From Acidobacteriota bacterium (GTDB taxonomy: Bacteria > Acidobacteriota > Blastocatellia > Pyrinomonadales > Pyrinomonadaceae), in the NCBI GenBank assembly GCA_020199775.1, contig JAIVJZ010000006.1, positions 1 through 64,000 of the forward strand: a stretch of 64,000 bases of DNA, in the 5' to 3' direction. Position numbers and translations under genes: made by a program. A model generated the notes under the pieces. That model saw only the letters and a program-made list of their open reading frames with translations, searched no databases and was not told the DNA's origin. Shown here one piece after another: positions 8,708 to 21,800 of this stretch. Every line of letters begins with the position of its first letter. Positions within the stretch are counted from its first letter, which is position 1.

Positions 8708-8742
8708 AGGGATGAAGGATGAGGGATGAGGGATGAATAGGG
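8708..8742. repeat. single-arm heptanucleotide repeat H3 (GATGAGG type)
   Basis: About five units of GATGAGG/GATGAAG follow the ABC gene stop by 5 bases. No complementary arm is visible, so it may be a half element. The same heptamer builds the element at 38462-38556. Confidence 0.7.
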
Positions 8743-8800
8743 AGAACGGAACTTGAGCCGAGCTTTTTACGGGTTGTGAGTTGAAGCCGGGAAGGCGAAA

Positions 8801-8840
8801 GGCGCGGGCGACGAGAAAGTTGATTCTCGTCGCCCGCGCC
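8801..8840. terminator. 16-bp hairpin between convergent genes, probable bidirectional terminator
   Basis: Positions 8801-8816 pair perfectly with 8825-8840 across an 8-base loop. The stem is GC-rich and lies between the ABC gene (+) and the secreted protein gene (-), 22 bases from the latter's stop. Confidence 0.75.
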
Positions 8841-8862
8841 CGTGGTTGTTTGAGCAACAGGC

Positions 8863-11031
8863 TCAGCGTCGGCGCGCGGGGCGCGTGGCCTGCTTGCCCG
8901 TCGCGTTGCTCTTGGTGATCGTGCCGCGGTCGGTAGTTTCTTCGGACGCCGGAGCGGCGGCCGCGCTGGCCGTCACCGCTTCGACGTTGACGAAGAAGCG
9001 GAAGCCGCCGTTCGTCATCACGCCGAGTTTAAATTCGACGTTGATGCTCGCTCCGGGCGCGAGGGGCGTCGAGAGCGAGACCGAAGGCGGGGCGAGCGTG
9101 GAGTTGATGCCGCCGCCCTCGGGCTGGGATGCCGCCTGTCCGAGCGTCAGGCCACGGATGACGACGTTCTGCCCGTTGGTGTCGGTGACGGCGATGTCGT
9201 TCGAGGTGAGCGCGCGCAGGTCGGCCTGCCCGCTCTCGACGTTGCCCTTCGTCGTGAGATCGACGATGCGGAAGCGCAGGCGGTTGATCTTTTGCCCCGT
9301 CGTGTTGGTGAACTTGCGGCGCAGCAGCAGCGTGCCGAAGGCGGCGTTCGTCGGGTTCGCGCCCGCGGCGGTACGCACGCGCGCGCACGCGCTCGTCGCC
9401 GCGCCGAAGCCGCCGCACTGCGGGTCAATTAACGATGGCTTGATCGTCGCGTTGCGTTGGAGGTGGCTGCCGGAGTTTTGCGGGCCGGGCGCGCCGAGCA
9501 CCGACTGGATCGCGCCGTACGAGGCGGCGTTCGTCGAAACCATCAGGAAGTCGGCGGCGTTGTCGCCGGTGTCTTGCGGCGTGCCGGTCGCGAGCTTGCG
9601 GACGAAACTGTACTGGCCGTCGGCCGTCGAGATGGCGGGGAGTCCCGCGCCCTCTCGGAAGAAGACGTTGGCCTCCGCGTCGAAGCCGACCGCGTCGAGG
9701 CGGTTGCCCGCCACGAGGTAGTTGTCGGCGTTGGAGGTGCGGACGAGGGCGACGCCGGAGTTGTCGGGGAAGTCGCCGAAGTAGAAAACGTCGGGCGAGG
9801 CGACGGCGGTCAGGCTGTAGCCGCTGCCGTTGCCCACGAGGAAGTGGCCGCGCGGCGGGATGATCGTGCCGCGCGGGATGATCCCGCGCAAAGAGGCCGA
9901 CGGCGTCGAGATCGAAGAGACGACGACCCAGCCCGAAGAGGCGTCGGGCGTGTTGACGACGAAACTCGCGTCCGTGTTGTTGTAAACCTCGACGAATTCG
10001 TCGCGCGCTCCGCTCTCGCCGCCGGCGGGGAACGGGCCGCGCAGGCGAAACTCGCTGATCAGTATTTGCCCCGCCACGGGCAGGACGGTGCGCGTGAAGG
10101 TGACGGTTTGATTGCCCTGATAGGCGGCGAAGGTGCGGCTGGCCGGGAGGAACGTCGCGTCGCCTTGCTGCGCGGCGACGGTGTAGGACGAGTTAGCCGT
10201 GAGTCCCGTGAAGAGATACTGGCCGTTGGCGTCCGTCGTCGTCGAGGCCGTCATCGCGCCGGTCAGGTTGATGGTCACGCCCGCCAGGGGATTGCCCTCC
10301 ATGTCGATGGCCTGACCTTCGAGGATGAGCGAACTGGCCGAGACGCCGGTGCCGACGATCATCTGGCCGTTGCGCAGACCGCCGCTGCGGCACTCGTACT
10401 GCGTAAACGTCCCGGCCGCGCTGGCCGCGCCGCCGCGCTGCACGCCGACGGTCGCGTCGAAGCCGTTGTTGGGCACCGTGCCGTAGATGATGTCGAAACG
10501 CGTCTGCCCCTCGTAGAGCCGGATTTCAAAATTGAGACTGCCCGCGCTCTTGCCGATGGGTGAGGCGCGCCACTCGATGTTGAAGATGCGGTTGGGCGCG
10601 CTGCCGGAGACGGAGGTGAAGATGCCTTCGCCCGCGCCGCCGATGGTCAGGTCGGAGAAGTGCGGGACGATTGTATAGCCGAAGAGGTTGAGCGGGAAAC
10701 AGACTTCGTTCTGCCCGTAGTCTTGGCTCGCGGTGGTGAACTGGAGGTTGCCGTTGGAACTGACCACTGCCGACGTGTAGGCGTTCTCGTAGAAGTTGTA
10801 AGTGAAGGGCAGGGTGATGGTCGCCACGCAGTCGTCGCCGGGCGTCGCCACGCAACTGAAGCCGGTGACTTGCGTCGTGCCGGGCACGATGCTCGCGCCG
10901 GTCGTTGAGGTGAAGTGATACTGGTTCACGGTCTGCGCCGGAGCGGATTGCTGCGCGGAGAAGAACAGGCACAGCGCGAACGACACGGCGGTCGCGACGC
11001 GGGCGAGCGAAATTTGCAAGGGGAAACGCAT
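8863..11031 (-). CDS. large secreted protein with carboxypeptidase-regulatory-like and lamin-tail domains
   Basis: The 722-residue product begins with a signal peptide (MRFPLQISLARV, hydrophobic core, SAPAQ). Residues of about 30-210 form a nidogen-like beta domain (SSNGNLQFTT, FSDLTIGGAG, FNIEWRAS). About 235-320 is a carboxypeptidase-regulatory-like beta sandwich (DMEGNPLAGVTINLTG, TDANGQYLFTGL). About 325-490 matches a lamin-tail domain (ILISEFRLRG, DEFVEVYNNTD, GHFLVGNGSG). The rest is a C-terminal beta region. These modules occur in extracellular or surface proteins, and no enzyme motif is seen. AGGAGG sits 8 bases before the ATG at 11031. It probably binds or structures something outside the cell. 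Confidence 0.8.
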   Translation of the reverse strand: MRFPLQISLARVATAVSFALCLFFSAQQSAPAQTVNQYHFTSTTGASIVPGTTQVTGFSCVATPGDDCVATITLPFTYNFYENAYTSAVVSSNGNLQFTTASQDYGQNEVCFPLNLFGYTIVPHFSDLTIGGAGEGIFTSVSGSAPNRIFNIEWRASPIGKSAGSLNFEIRLYEGQTRFDIIYGTVPNNGFDATVGVQRGGAASAAGTFTQYECRSGGLRNGQMIVGTGVSASSLILEGQAIDMEGNPLAGVTINLTGAMTASTTTDANGQYLFTGLTANSSYTVAAQQGDATFLPASRTFAAYQGNQTVTFTRTVLPVAGQILISEFRLRGPFPAGGESGARDEFVEVYNNTDASFVVNTPDASSGWVVVSSISTPSASLRGIIPRGTIIPPRGHFLVGNGSGYSLTAVASPDVFYFGDFPDNSGVALVRTSNADNYLVAGNRLDAVGFDAEANVFFREGAGLPAISTADGQYSFVRKLATGTPQDTGDNAADFLMVSTNAASYGAIQSVLGAPGPQNSGSHLQRNATIKPSLIDPQCGGFGAATSACARVRTAAGANPTNAAFGTLLLRRKFTNTTGQKINRLRFRIVDLTTKGNVESGQADLRALTSNDIAVTDTNGQNVVIRGLTLGQAASQPEGGGINSTLAPPSVSLSTPLAPGASINVEFKLGVMTNGGFRFFVNVEAVTASAAAAPASEETTDRGTITKSNATGKQATRPARRR

Positions 11032-11177
11032 TACTGACAACCTCCTGGGATACTTCAAATGTTGAGCTGAAAGTTTTGACCGGAAAACGTCGGACAGTTC
11101 GGCTTGCCGATGCGAAATGGCTGCGCCGGTTTCGTGTCGGGGGAGAAGGGAAATTAGCACAGGGAGGGGGAAAAGGG

Positions 11178-11258
11178 AAACGATGAACGATGAACGATGA
11201 ACTAAAGCAACTGCTTTTTGTCTTCAGTTCATCGTTCCGCGTTCATCGTTCATCGTTT
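11178..11258. repeat. heptanucleotide-repeat hairpin H4 (ACGATGA type)
   Basis: The left arm at 11178-11203 repeats ACGATGA three times. The right arm at 11225-11258 is its complement with a period-7 variant (ATCGTTCCGCGTTC). It ends 4 bases from the stop codon of the deoxyhypusine-synthase homologue. Sister elements with the same words are at 16205 and 57953. Confidence 0.85.
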
Positions 11259-11261
11259 CTT

Positions 11262-12320
11262 TTACGGCACTTCGATGGTCAGTTCGCGGGCGAAGATGAA
11301 GTTGGGACGCTTGCGGCCTTTCATGTACTTGGCGGCGGTCTGCGACAGAGAGGTGACGAGGATGGGAAGCGCGATGGTGGCGTCGCAGTTGACGTAGGCC
11401 GAGGTTGCGCCGCGCGCGAGTTTGCCGTAGATGAGCGACTCGTCGCCGACCGTCCCCGCCGTGCGACCGCCGGGATGCGGCGCGTCGGTCGAAATCTGAA
11501 TCGCGTACTTGTGGCCGCGCGCGGGCGTCTTGACGATGTTGGTCGCCACCTCCATCTGGTGGAGAAAACTGCGTGAGGTTCCGCCGCCCAGATTGATCAC
11601 GCCGGAGACGCGCGCCCGCGCCGCCACCTGCGTCAGATCGAGCACGTCCTGAACGAGATCGAATTGGAAGTTGTTCTTCTTCTCGAAGCGCGAGTTGGCG
11701 ATGCCGATGCTGATCGAAGAGTCGGCGATGGTCGGGCAGAAGATGGGCACGCGCGCCTTGTAGGCCGAAGTGAGCACGCCGTCGTCGGTCGCGATCTCGG
11801 CGAGTTCGCGACCGAGGAGATGCAGAAACTCGCGCGTCGCGTAGGGGCGCGTCTGGTCGAGTTGGTTCGTGAAACCGCCGACCCATTCCTCCGCCTCGCG
11901 ATACTCCTCCTCGCTGGCGATCACGTCGAGCATCCGGCTGATCTGCGACGCTTCGAGTTCGGCGTCCGTCATCTGCGGGTGCGACTGGAAGTGCTGGCGT
12001 CCGAGCGTCTCGTGCAGGTCGTGAAAGAGCAGGTTGCCGGAACAGACGAGCACATCGACGAAGCGATTCTTGATGACGTAGGCCAGCAGTCGGCGCATCC
12101 CCGCCGGGATGAGCGCGCCGGAGGCGGCGACGAAGATCGTCGTGTTGTCGCCGAGCATGTCGAGCCAGATGCGATGCGCCTCGGCCAACTGGCGCGCGCC
12201 GAAGCCCGTGCCCTCCATCTTCTCCAACAGGCCGGCCACTGAACGGTCGCGATCCACCTGCACCGGGCGCGTCGGAACGGTCAGGTACTTCGAGGGCCTC
12301 GGTTTGCGTTGAGTTACCAT
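11262..12320 (-). CDS. deoxyhypusine synthase family protein (probable polyamine aminobutyl transferase)
   Basis: The family uses NAD and spermidine or putrescine to transfer an aminobutyl group through a Lys imine. Bacteria lack eIF5A, and homologues in some bacteria have been linked to homospermidine synthesis. The 352-residue protein keeps the NAD-binding and substrate regions (FVAASGALIPAGM, VCSGNLLFHDLHE, FCPTIADSSISIGI, NLGGGTSRSF). The active-site Lys equivalent is in GDESLIYGKLARGA, near residue 300. The gene directly follows arginine decarboxylase on the same strand, with a heptamer element filling the gap, which supports a polyamine role. The ATG at 12320 has only a weak ribosome binding site. 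Confidence 0.85.
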   Translation of the reverse strand: MVTQRKPRPSKYLTVPTRPVQVDRDRSVAGLLEKMEGTGFGARQLAEAHRIWLDMLGDNTTIFVAASGALIPAGMRRLLAYVIKNRFVDVLVCSGNLLFHDLHETLGRQHFQSHPQMTDAELEASQISRMLDVIASEEEYREAEEWVGGFTNQLDQTRPYATREFLHLLGRELAEIATDDGVLTSAYKARVPIFCPTIADSSISIGIANSRFEKKNNFQFDLVQDVLDLTQVAARARVSGVINLGGGTSRSFLHQMEVATNIVKTPARGHKYAIQISTDAPHPGGRTAGTVGDESLIYGKLARGATSAYVNCDATIALPILVTSLSQTAAKYMKGRKRPNFIFARELTIEVP

Positions 12321-12337
12321 AATTTTTCAAGGAATGG

Positions 12338-12418
12338 GTTTCAGATTTCAGGTTTCAAGTTTCAAGTCTGAACCTGCTTCGTTCTGTAACTTGAAACCTG
12401 AAACCTGAAACCTGAAAC

Positions 12419-12419
<1 letters not shown>
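12338..12419. repeat. heptanucleotide-repeat hairpin H5 (GTTTCAA type)
   Basis: The left arm at 12338-12369 (GTTTCAG, GTTTCAA units) pairs with the right arm at 12385-12419 (CTTGAAA, CCTGAAA units). The right arm reaches the speA stop codon, and the element fills the speA to deoxyhypusine-synthase gap. Its loop wording (GTCTGAA...TCGTTCT) recurs at 56672-56783. Confidence 0.85.
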
Positions 12420-14353
<1,934 letters not shown>

Positions 14354-14609
14354 CTTCCGGTCTCCTGCCTCCCTTGTGTACGTGTTGGGGCATCAAATGC
14401 GCGCCCGTCCGACTCACGCGCTGTCTCAGTGGGAATATTCATGGTTGGAAAACTTAAGGTCGCAGAGTAACAGAAAAACCGGAGGCGGACAATAACTATT
14501 TTTGGCGAAAACCGCCCGCGCGCGCGGTTAAACGGTCGCCCCAGAAAGGTTTAGGAGACCGCCCCGGCGACTGTTGAAAAGTGTGTCACAAAGTTTCTCG
14601 CGTGAAACC

Positions 14610-14637
14610 TTGACAGGCTTCGCGGCGGGTCTATAAT
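14610..14637 (+). promoter_or_regulatory. glnA promoter, near-consensus sigma70 type
   Basis: TTGACA (14610-14615), a 16-base spacer and TATAAT (14632-14637) lie 143 bases upstream of the glnA ATG, giving a leader of about 135 bases. The intergenic stretch 14354-14780 holds nothing else recognised. No sigma54 or NtrC site was seen. Confidence 0.85.
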
Positions 14638-14780
14638 GCGGACTTTTTTAGCGTCGCACGCAGTAGCCACATGACGCCCGCTGTAAAGCATTTGCCAAAC
14701 TTCTCAACAGTCGCTCGCACATTCCGCAGCAGCACGGCGGCCTGTCATCCCCACACTCCCTACACAACTCAGGAGACTAC

Positions 14781-16202
<1,422 letters not shown>

Positions 16203-16204
16203 AG

Positions 16205-16320
16205 AGAACGATGAACGCGGAACGATGAACGATGAACTGAAGACGACTTGCCTTCACTTCATCGTTCCGCGTTCCGCGTTCCGCGTTTGTTTCTCGTTCG
16301 TCGTTCCGCGTTCCGCGTTT
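16205..16320. repeat. heptanucleotide-repeat hairpin H6 (ACGATGA/GCGGAAC type)
   Basis: It starts 3 bases after the glnA stop. The left arm (16205-16239) has AACGATG and AACGCGG units. The right arm (16251-16320) is complementary and extended by repeated GTTCCGC units, also period 7, so the right arm is about twice as long as the left. Confidence 0.8.
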
Positions 16321-16395
16321 GAGGGCGACATCTGATATTGTGCCTGTACAAGTATTCGGCGAAGGCACGGGCGGCAGTTTGAAGGAGAAGTTGAT

Positions 16396-16857
16396 ATGCG
16401 CGAAGAAGTCGAGAGCGAAAGAGTGGAAATCAAACCGGCGAGATCAAGTAACCTGTTGCGGCGCGTCGGCCTCTACGCCGCGCTCATGCTCATCGCCTTC
16501 CTCGTCGGCTTCGTGCCGATGTGGCTCAAGGCGCGCGAAAGCGGCAACAACCTCGCGGCGACGGAGCGCACGCTCAGTCTCGCACGCTTGCAGAACTCGC
16601 TCGCCTCGGCCGCGCTCGACGCGCGTAGGGGCGAGTATGAACCGGCGCGACAAGCGGTGAGCCAGTTCTACACTTCCCTGCGGGCGGACATCGACAAGGG
16701 CGACGACTCAACCCTCACGCCCGCGCAGAGAGATGCCGCGCAAGGGTTGTTCGCCGGGCGCGACGAGATCATCACGCTGCTCGCGCGCAGCGACCCGGCC
16801 GTCGCGGATCGGCTGTCCGACGTGTACGCGTCATTTCGCAAGATCGTGAACGGCTGA
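16396..16857 (+). CDS. single-pass membrane protein of unknown function
   Basis: The 153-residue protein has a charged N-terminal tail (residues 1-24), one membrane helix at about 25-45 (LYAALMLIAFLVGFVPMWL), and a helical extracytoplasmic region with TPR-like Ala/Arg spacing. GAAGGAGA lies 7 bases before the ATG. No family was recognised. It stands alone downstream of glnA, with a heptamer hairpin between, so co-transcription is uncertain. Confidence 0.7.
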   Translation: MREEVESERVEIKPARSSNLLRRVGLYAALMLIAFLVGFVPMWLKARESGNNLAATERTLSLARLQNSLASAALDARRGEYEPARQAVSQFYTSLRADIDKGDDSTLTPAQRDAAQGLFAGRDEIITLLARSDPAVADRLSDVYASFRKIVNG

Positions 16858-17025
16858 AACGTCTCTCGCACGGCGCGTCGTCTGCGTGCGACGAACATCT
16901 CGCCGTCCTCACTCGCTCTTGCCGGAGAAGTTCGGCGCACACGTCGCACATAAGAGCGGCGCGATCGGACACGTGTTTAAGTTCAACTTCAAGGCCGGGG
17001 CGCCTCAAGGTCTGCGGAGGGCGGG

Positions 17026-17511
17026 TCAAACTTCGTCGCGGGATGCAATCGTCGCACGCCGTTTCAAATAGTAGTTCCACAACAGCCGCGCGCCGACGGC
17101 ACGCCACGGACGCCACGCCTCGGCGATGTTCGTGAGTTCGAGAGGCGTGGGACGCGACGCGAGGCGTTTAACTTCCCGCATCGCCACGGCGAGAGCGAGG
17201 TCTCCGGCCGGCCACGCGTCCGGCCTGCGGAGCGACATCAGCAGGTAGATGTCCGCCGTCCACGAGCCGATCCCTTTCACGCGCGTGAGCTTTGTCTTCA
17301 CTTCCGCGTCGTCCATCCCGCCAAACGCTTCGAGGTTAAGTTCGCCTCCGGCCACGGCCCCGGCCAAATGCCGCCCGTAGAGGGTCTTCTGGCGGCTGAA
17401 GCCCGCGCCCTTAAGCTCGGCGTCGTCGAGCGTGAGGAAGCGTTCGGGCGTGAGCGGCGAGGCGAGAGACAGGAGGCGTGTGAAGGCCACTCTGGCCGAG
17501 GCGAGCGACAC
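17026..17511 (-). CDS. HhH-GPD DNA glycosylase (3-methyladenine glycosylase II-like), start unclear
   Basis: Such enzymes remove alkylated bases in base-excision repair. The core shows the helix-hairpin-helix LTRVKGIGSWTADIYLLM and then the catalytic Asp in DAWPAGDLAL. The GTG at 17511 gives 161 residues, shorter than the usual roughly 200. The same frame stays open upstream to 17703 and encodes convincing family sequence (GGLRYLSARDQDLARLFAEF, LVHIILEQQV). No ATG, GTG or TTG exists there: only CTG and one ATT (17664-17662). The gene may use a rare start, have lost its start, or carry a sequence error. It lies just downstream of the DinB-like gene. Confidence 0.75.
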   Translation of the reverse strand: MSLASARVAFTRLLSLASPLTPERFLTLDDAELKGAGFSRQKTLYGRHLAGAVAGGELNLEAFGGMDDAEVKTKLTRVKGIGSWTADIYLLMSLRRPDAWPAGDLALAVAMREVKRLASRPTPLELTNIAEAWRPWRAVGARLLWNYYLKRRATIASRDEV

Positions 17512-17727
17512 TTGCTGCTCAAGGATGATGTGAACGAGCGTCGGGAAACCCGGCTCGCGAAACCACTCCGGCGGCGTGCCGAACTCCGCGAAGAGGCGCG
17601 CGAGGTCTTGGTCGCGCGCGGACAGATAACGCAGCCCTCCGGCGTAAGACTTCGCGTCTAAAATTTTCGGCTTGAGTTGACGGCGCAGCGCGTCGGCCTT
17701 TCTTTACGCGCCAGCCTTCTGGACGCG

Positions 17728-18204
17728 TCAGCCCTTCTTCAACAGTGAAATCTGTCCGCCGTGATAGAGGTCGTGCTGCGCGACGCCGTGCAGCGTGACG
17801 TAGCAGGAGACGCCGCCGCCCGTCTCGCGGCTGCTCTCCGTGATGAGCACGTCGTCCAGCCGCGCGTCCGAGAGGCCGCGCACCGCCGTCAACAACGCAT
17901 CGTGTCGCGCCTGCAACATCGCCAGCGTCTGCTGCCAACCGCGTTCGCTCGCGTCCGCCACTTGCGGCCAATCGCCCTCTTCCGGCAACCTCACGGCCTG
18001 ACCTTCGAGCCTTTGAAGCACAGTCCTTTTCCAGCCGCCGAGGTGCAAGACGATCTCCCAGATGCTATGCGCCCGCACGAGCGGACGCGCCGCCGCGCGT
18101 GCGGCCGTGACGCCCTCAAGCGTTTCGAGCAGCGAAGGGCCGCACCACGCGTCGCGGTAGAAGGCGCGCTGTAGTTGGTCTGCGAGTCGTTCGATCTCCG
18201 TCAT
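17728..18204 (-). CDS. DinB/YfiT-like metal-binding four-helix protein
   Basis: The 158-residue protein matches the DinB fold, whose members include metal-dependent thiol S-transferases and many uncharacterised proteins. Three metal-ligand His regions are visible: RAHSIWEIVLHLGGWK near residue 45, and HGVAQHDLYHGGQISLL near the C-terminus. No signal peptide is present. The start is 15 bases downstream of the preceding minus-strand gene, so it is probably second in an operon ending with the glycosylase. The substrate is unknown. Confidence 0.85.
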   Translation of the reverse strand: MTEIERLADQLQRAFYRDAWCGPSLLETLEGVTAARAAARPLVRAHSIWEIVLHLGGWKRTVLQRLEGQAVRLPEEGDWPQVADASERGWQQTLAMLQARHDALLTAVRGLSDARLDDVLITESSRETGGGVSCYVTLHGVAQHDLYHGGQISLLKKG

Positions 18205-18219
18205 TGTCGTGATCCCCGT

Positions 18220-18750
18220 TCACCTGACGCCCTGCCCCTCTTCGATGGCCTGATCCTCGCTCTTCGCGTCTTCCATCGCCTCCGGCTCCAGCTCCTCCGC
18301 GCTCTTGTTCAATTTAACGAACACGCCCCACGCCGCCAGCAGCGCGGCCGCCGCGATGGCGATCCCTGCCGCCTGCGGCAAGTGCGCCGGGTCGTCGTGG
18401 AGGAACTGGAAGACCGCCACCAGCGACTCGATTGACAGCGACACGATGACGACCACCATGAACCGCGATAGGAAGCGACGCACGCGCGTCGGCGCGCTCA
18501 TCTGCGCCCCCCGCTGCACCTCTTCTTCGAGGATGGTCTGCCCCAACTCCAGCGCGGCCACGGCGATGGTCAACAACCCCACGCACTCCAGCACCGAGTT
18601 GAAACGCTCCCTCAGCGGCAGACCCGAGCCGGGATTGATCCCCTGCCACAACTCCATCCCCGCGAAGACGACGAGCGCGACGCCGCAGCACAGGAACAAA
18701 AAGATCACCGCCGAATACCCGGCCTCGAATATCCTCCGAATGATTTTCAA
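18220..18750 (-). CDS. multi-pass membrane protein of unknown function
   Basis: From a TTG at 18750, preceded by GGAGGGGCG, the 176-residue product has hydrophobic segments at about residues 10-33, 52-66, 91-111 and 121-141, then an acidic tail rich in Glu. Four membrane helices are likely. No domain was recognised. A TATAAT-like -10 lies on this strand at about 18787-18792. It is divergent from glnE and followed closely by the DinB-like gene. Confidence 0.75.
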   Translation of the reverse strand: MKIIRRIFEAGYSAVIFLFLCCGVALVVFAGMELWQGINPGSGLPLRERFNSVLECVGLLTIAVAALELGQTILEEEVQRGAQMSAPTRVRRFLSRFMVVVIVSLSIESLVAVFQFLHDDPAHLPQAAGIAIAAAALLAAWGVFVKLNKSAEELEPEAMEDAKSEDQAIEEGQGVR

Positions 18751-18888
18751 CGCCCCTCCGTTTTCCGCAAGTATGAACCGGCGCGGATTATAACGCATAA
18801 ACCAACGACCACACCCGGTTTGTATTCCGCCGGTAGTAGAACCACCCGCATCAATTCCGCAACGCGCCGCGGTTCGCGTTACAATCGA

Positions 18889-21800
18889 GTGGCCTTGCGT
18901 AAGTTTGACGAAAAGATCGAATCGCTGGTGCGCGACTTGCCGGACGCGGAGGGGGCGCGCACGTTTTATGAACGGCTGGCGGCGGAGGACGCGCGCGCGG
19001 CGCAACGACTCGTGCGCGACGAGGGGCTGCTGTCGGACGCGCTCGCGCTCGCGGCGTGGAGCCCGCTGCTGGGGACGACCCTCGCGCAGAACCCGGATTA
19101 TTTGCACTGGCTCGCGCGCGAACGCGCCGACACGCACGTGCGGACGTTGGAAGAGTTGGGCGAATCGCTCGCGCGGTTTGCGTTGACGCATTCGCAGGTC
19201 GAGCCGCAAGTCCTGCTCGCGCGTTTCCGCCGCCGCGAGTTGCTGCGCATCTACCTGCGCGACGTGCGCCGCACGAACTCCATCGTCGAGACGACGGAAG
19301 AACTCTCGAACCTCGCCGACGCCGTGCTCGCCTACGCGCTCAATCTCGCCCGGCAGGAGTTGGACAACCGCCACGGCGCGCCGCTCTGCACGGACGCGCG
19401 CGGGCGCAAGACGACCGCCAGTTTTTGCATCGTCGCGCTCGGCAAACTCGGCTCGCGCGAACTCAACTACGCCTCCGACATAGACCTCCTCTTTCTCTAT
19501 TCCGACGACGGCCACACGTCGGGCGCGGGCGAACGCGGCCGGACGACCAACCGCGAGTACTTCAACCGCCTCGCCGAACGCGTGACGCGCATCGTCGGCC
19601 AGCAGTCGGGCGAGGGCGCGGCCTATCGCGTGGACTTGCGCCTGCGCCCGCACGGCCGCGACGGCGCGCTCGGTTGTTCGCTCGACGAAGCGTTGCGTTA
19701 TTACCGCGCGGCGGCGCAGGCGTGGGAACTGCAAACGCTGATCAGGTCGCGCGCCGCCGCCGGGACGGCCGCGCTCTACACGCGCTTCGCCGGAGAGGTG
19801 CGCGCACGCGTCTACACGCACGCCGCGTCGGTCGAAGAAGCGCTCGGCAACGTGCGACTCGCCAAGCAGAAGATCGACCGGCAGCACGCCGCCGGCGCGC
19901 GCGGCTTCAACGTCAAACTCGGTCGCGGCGGCATCCGTGAGATCGAGTTTATCGCGCAAGCCCTCCAACTCGCGCACGGCGCGGAGGACACCTGGCTGCA
20001 CGCGCCGCACACGCTCATCAGCCTCGGCCGCCTCGCCGACCGCCACCTCATCTTTGAGCGCGAGCGCACGGAACTCTCCGACGCCTACGCCTTCCTGCGC
20101 ACGCTCGAACACCGCCTGCAAATGGAGCACGGGCTGCAAACGCACTCCGTCCCCGTCGAAGAGGGGCGGCGCACGCTCGTCGCGCTTCGGATGAATTTCA
20201 CGGGACACGACGCGCTCGCCGAATTCAACCGCGCGCTCGAACTCCACACCGCGCGCGTGCGCGCCGCTTACGAACGCGTCTTCGATGCGAGCCGGGAGAC
20301 TGCGCCGCCGCCGACCGCGGACGACGAAGCCGCGACCGTTGACGCGACGTTTGAAACGACGGCGGGCGAGAGCGCAGGCGATGAGTCGAAGACAAACGAG
20401 CCGGCTGACGTTGACGAAGCGAAGCAGCCCGCTGTCGCCGTTGAAGCCGAAGCCGCGACCCGCGTTGACATGAAACTCCGCGCCGCGCCCTTTCGCGAGC
20501 CGCGTCTCGAATTCGTCACGGGCGAGCACGCGGACGCCGCCGCGACGCTGGCCGCCGCACAGGTCTTCGCGCCCCGCCTCATTCCCGATAGCGGCCATGT
20601 CAAACTCCACGCGCGCGAGACGGAGGCCGCCGCCGTCTCGCGCATCGCGCGTCTCTTGGGCGACGCGGCGCACGACTCGCTCAACTCGCGACGCGCTCTC
20701 TCATACGTCGCGCGCGTCGCCGCCTCGCTCGACAAGTCGAGCGCGGGCGTCGAACTCTCGGAGGAAAGTTTGCGCGCCCTCGTCCGCCTCTGCGGCGCGT
20801 CCGAATTCTTCGGCGAGATGATCGCCGGCAACCCTGCGTTGATCCCCGCGCTGCTCACGGGCGGCGACGCCGTGCGCGAGCGTGATTACCGCGCGCTGCT
20901 GCGTCGTGAGATTGATCGAGAGTCGAGTTTTCGCGCGGAGTTGATCGCGCTGCGGCGCACGTGGGCGCAACTGCTGGTCGAGACGGGCGCGCGCGATGTG
21001 GGCGGCGAACTGTCGCACGCCGAGGCGAACCGCCTGCAAACCGAACTCGCCACGGCCAGCATCAACGCCGCCTACTTCATCGCGCGCCGCGAGATGGCGC
21101 GGCGTTACGGGAATCTCGCGGCGGGGCCGCGCCTCTCCGTGTTCGGCCTCGGACGCCTCGCAAGCGGCGGGATGGATTACGGCTCCGATCTCGATCTCGT
21201 GATCGTCTACGACCAGCAAGTGCCTTCGCCCGTCGGCGCGCTCACGCGCGACGAGGCTTACACGCGGCTCGTCGAGTTGATGGTCTCGGCTCTGTCGAGT
21301 CTGACGCGCGCCGGGTATGTCTACCGCGTCGATCTGCGCCTGCGCCCCGACGGGAAAAACGGCGCGCTCGTGCGCAGCGCGGCGTCGTTTGTCGAATACC
21401 TGCGCACGCGCACGAACGTCTGGGAGTGGCTGGCTTACGTGAAACTGCGCGCGGTCGGCGGCGACCTCGAACTGGGGCGCGCGGCCGAGCAAGAGGCGCG
21501 GCGCGCGATCCACGAAGCGGCGCGCGCGTCGGACGCGGAAGAGTTGCGGCAGGAGACGCGCCGCGTGCGCGAACGGCTCGAACGCGAGCGCGGGGCGGCG
21601 GGGCGCGGCGCGGTTGACATCAAGTTCGGCGCGGGCGGGATGCTCGACGTGTACTTCGCCGCGCGCTACCTGCAACTCCGCGACGACGTGCGCGACGAAG
21701 GCGCGGATCGTTCGACACGGACGACGCTCGCACGCCTCAAAGACGCAGGCTCGCTCGACGCGGACACCTACCGCACCCTCTCGGAAGGCTACGCCACCTT

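Noticed and set aside
8708..8840. Repeat and hairpin after the ABC gene considered as one composite heptamer element
   Set aside because: The hairpin at 8801-8840 has no period-7 structure and unrelated sequence, so they are listed separately.
16858..17025. Possible small zinc-ribbon gene on the minus strand around 16890-16990 (two Cys pairs in one frame)
   Set aside because: The frame is short, has no convincing start or ribosome binding site and no recognisable family. It may be decayed sequence.
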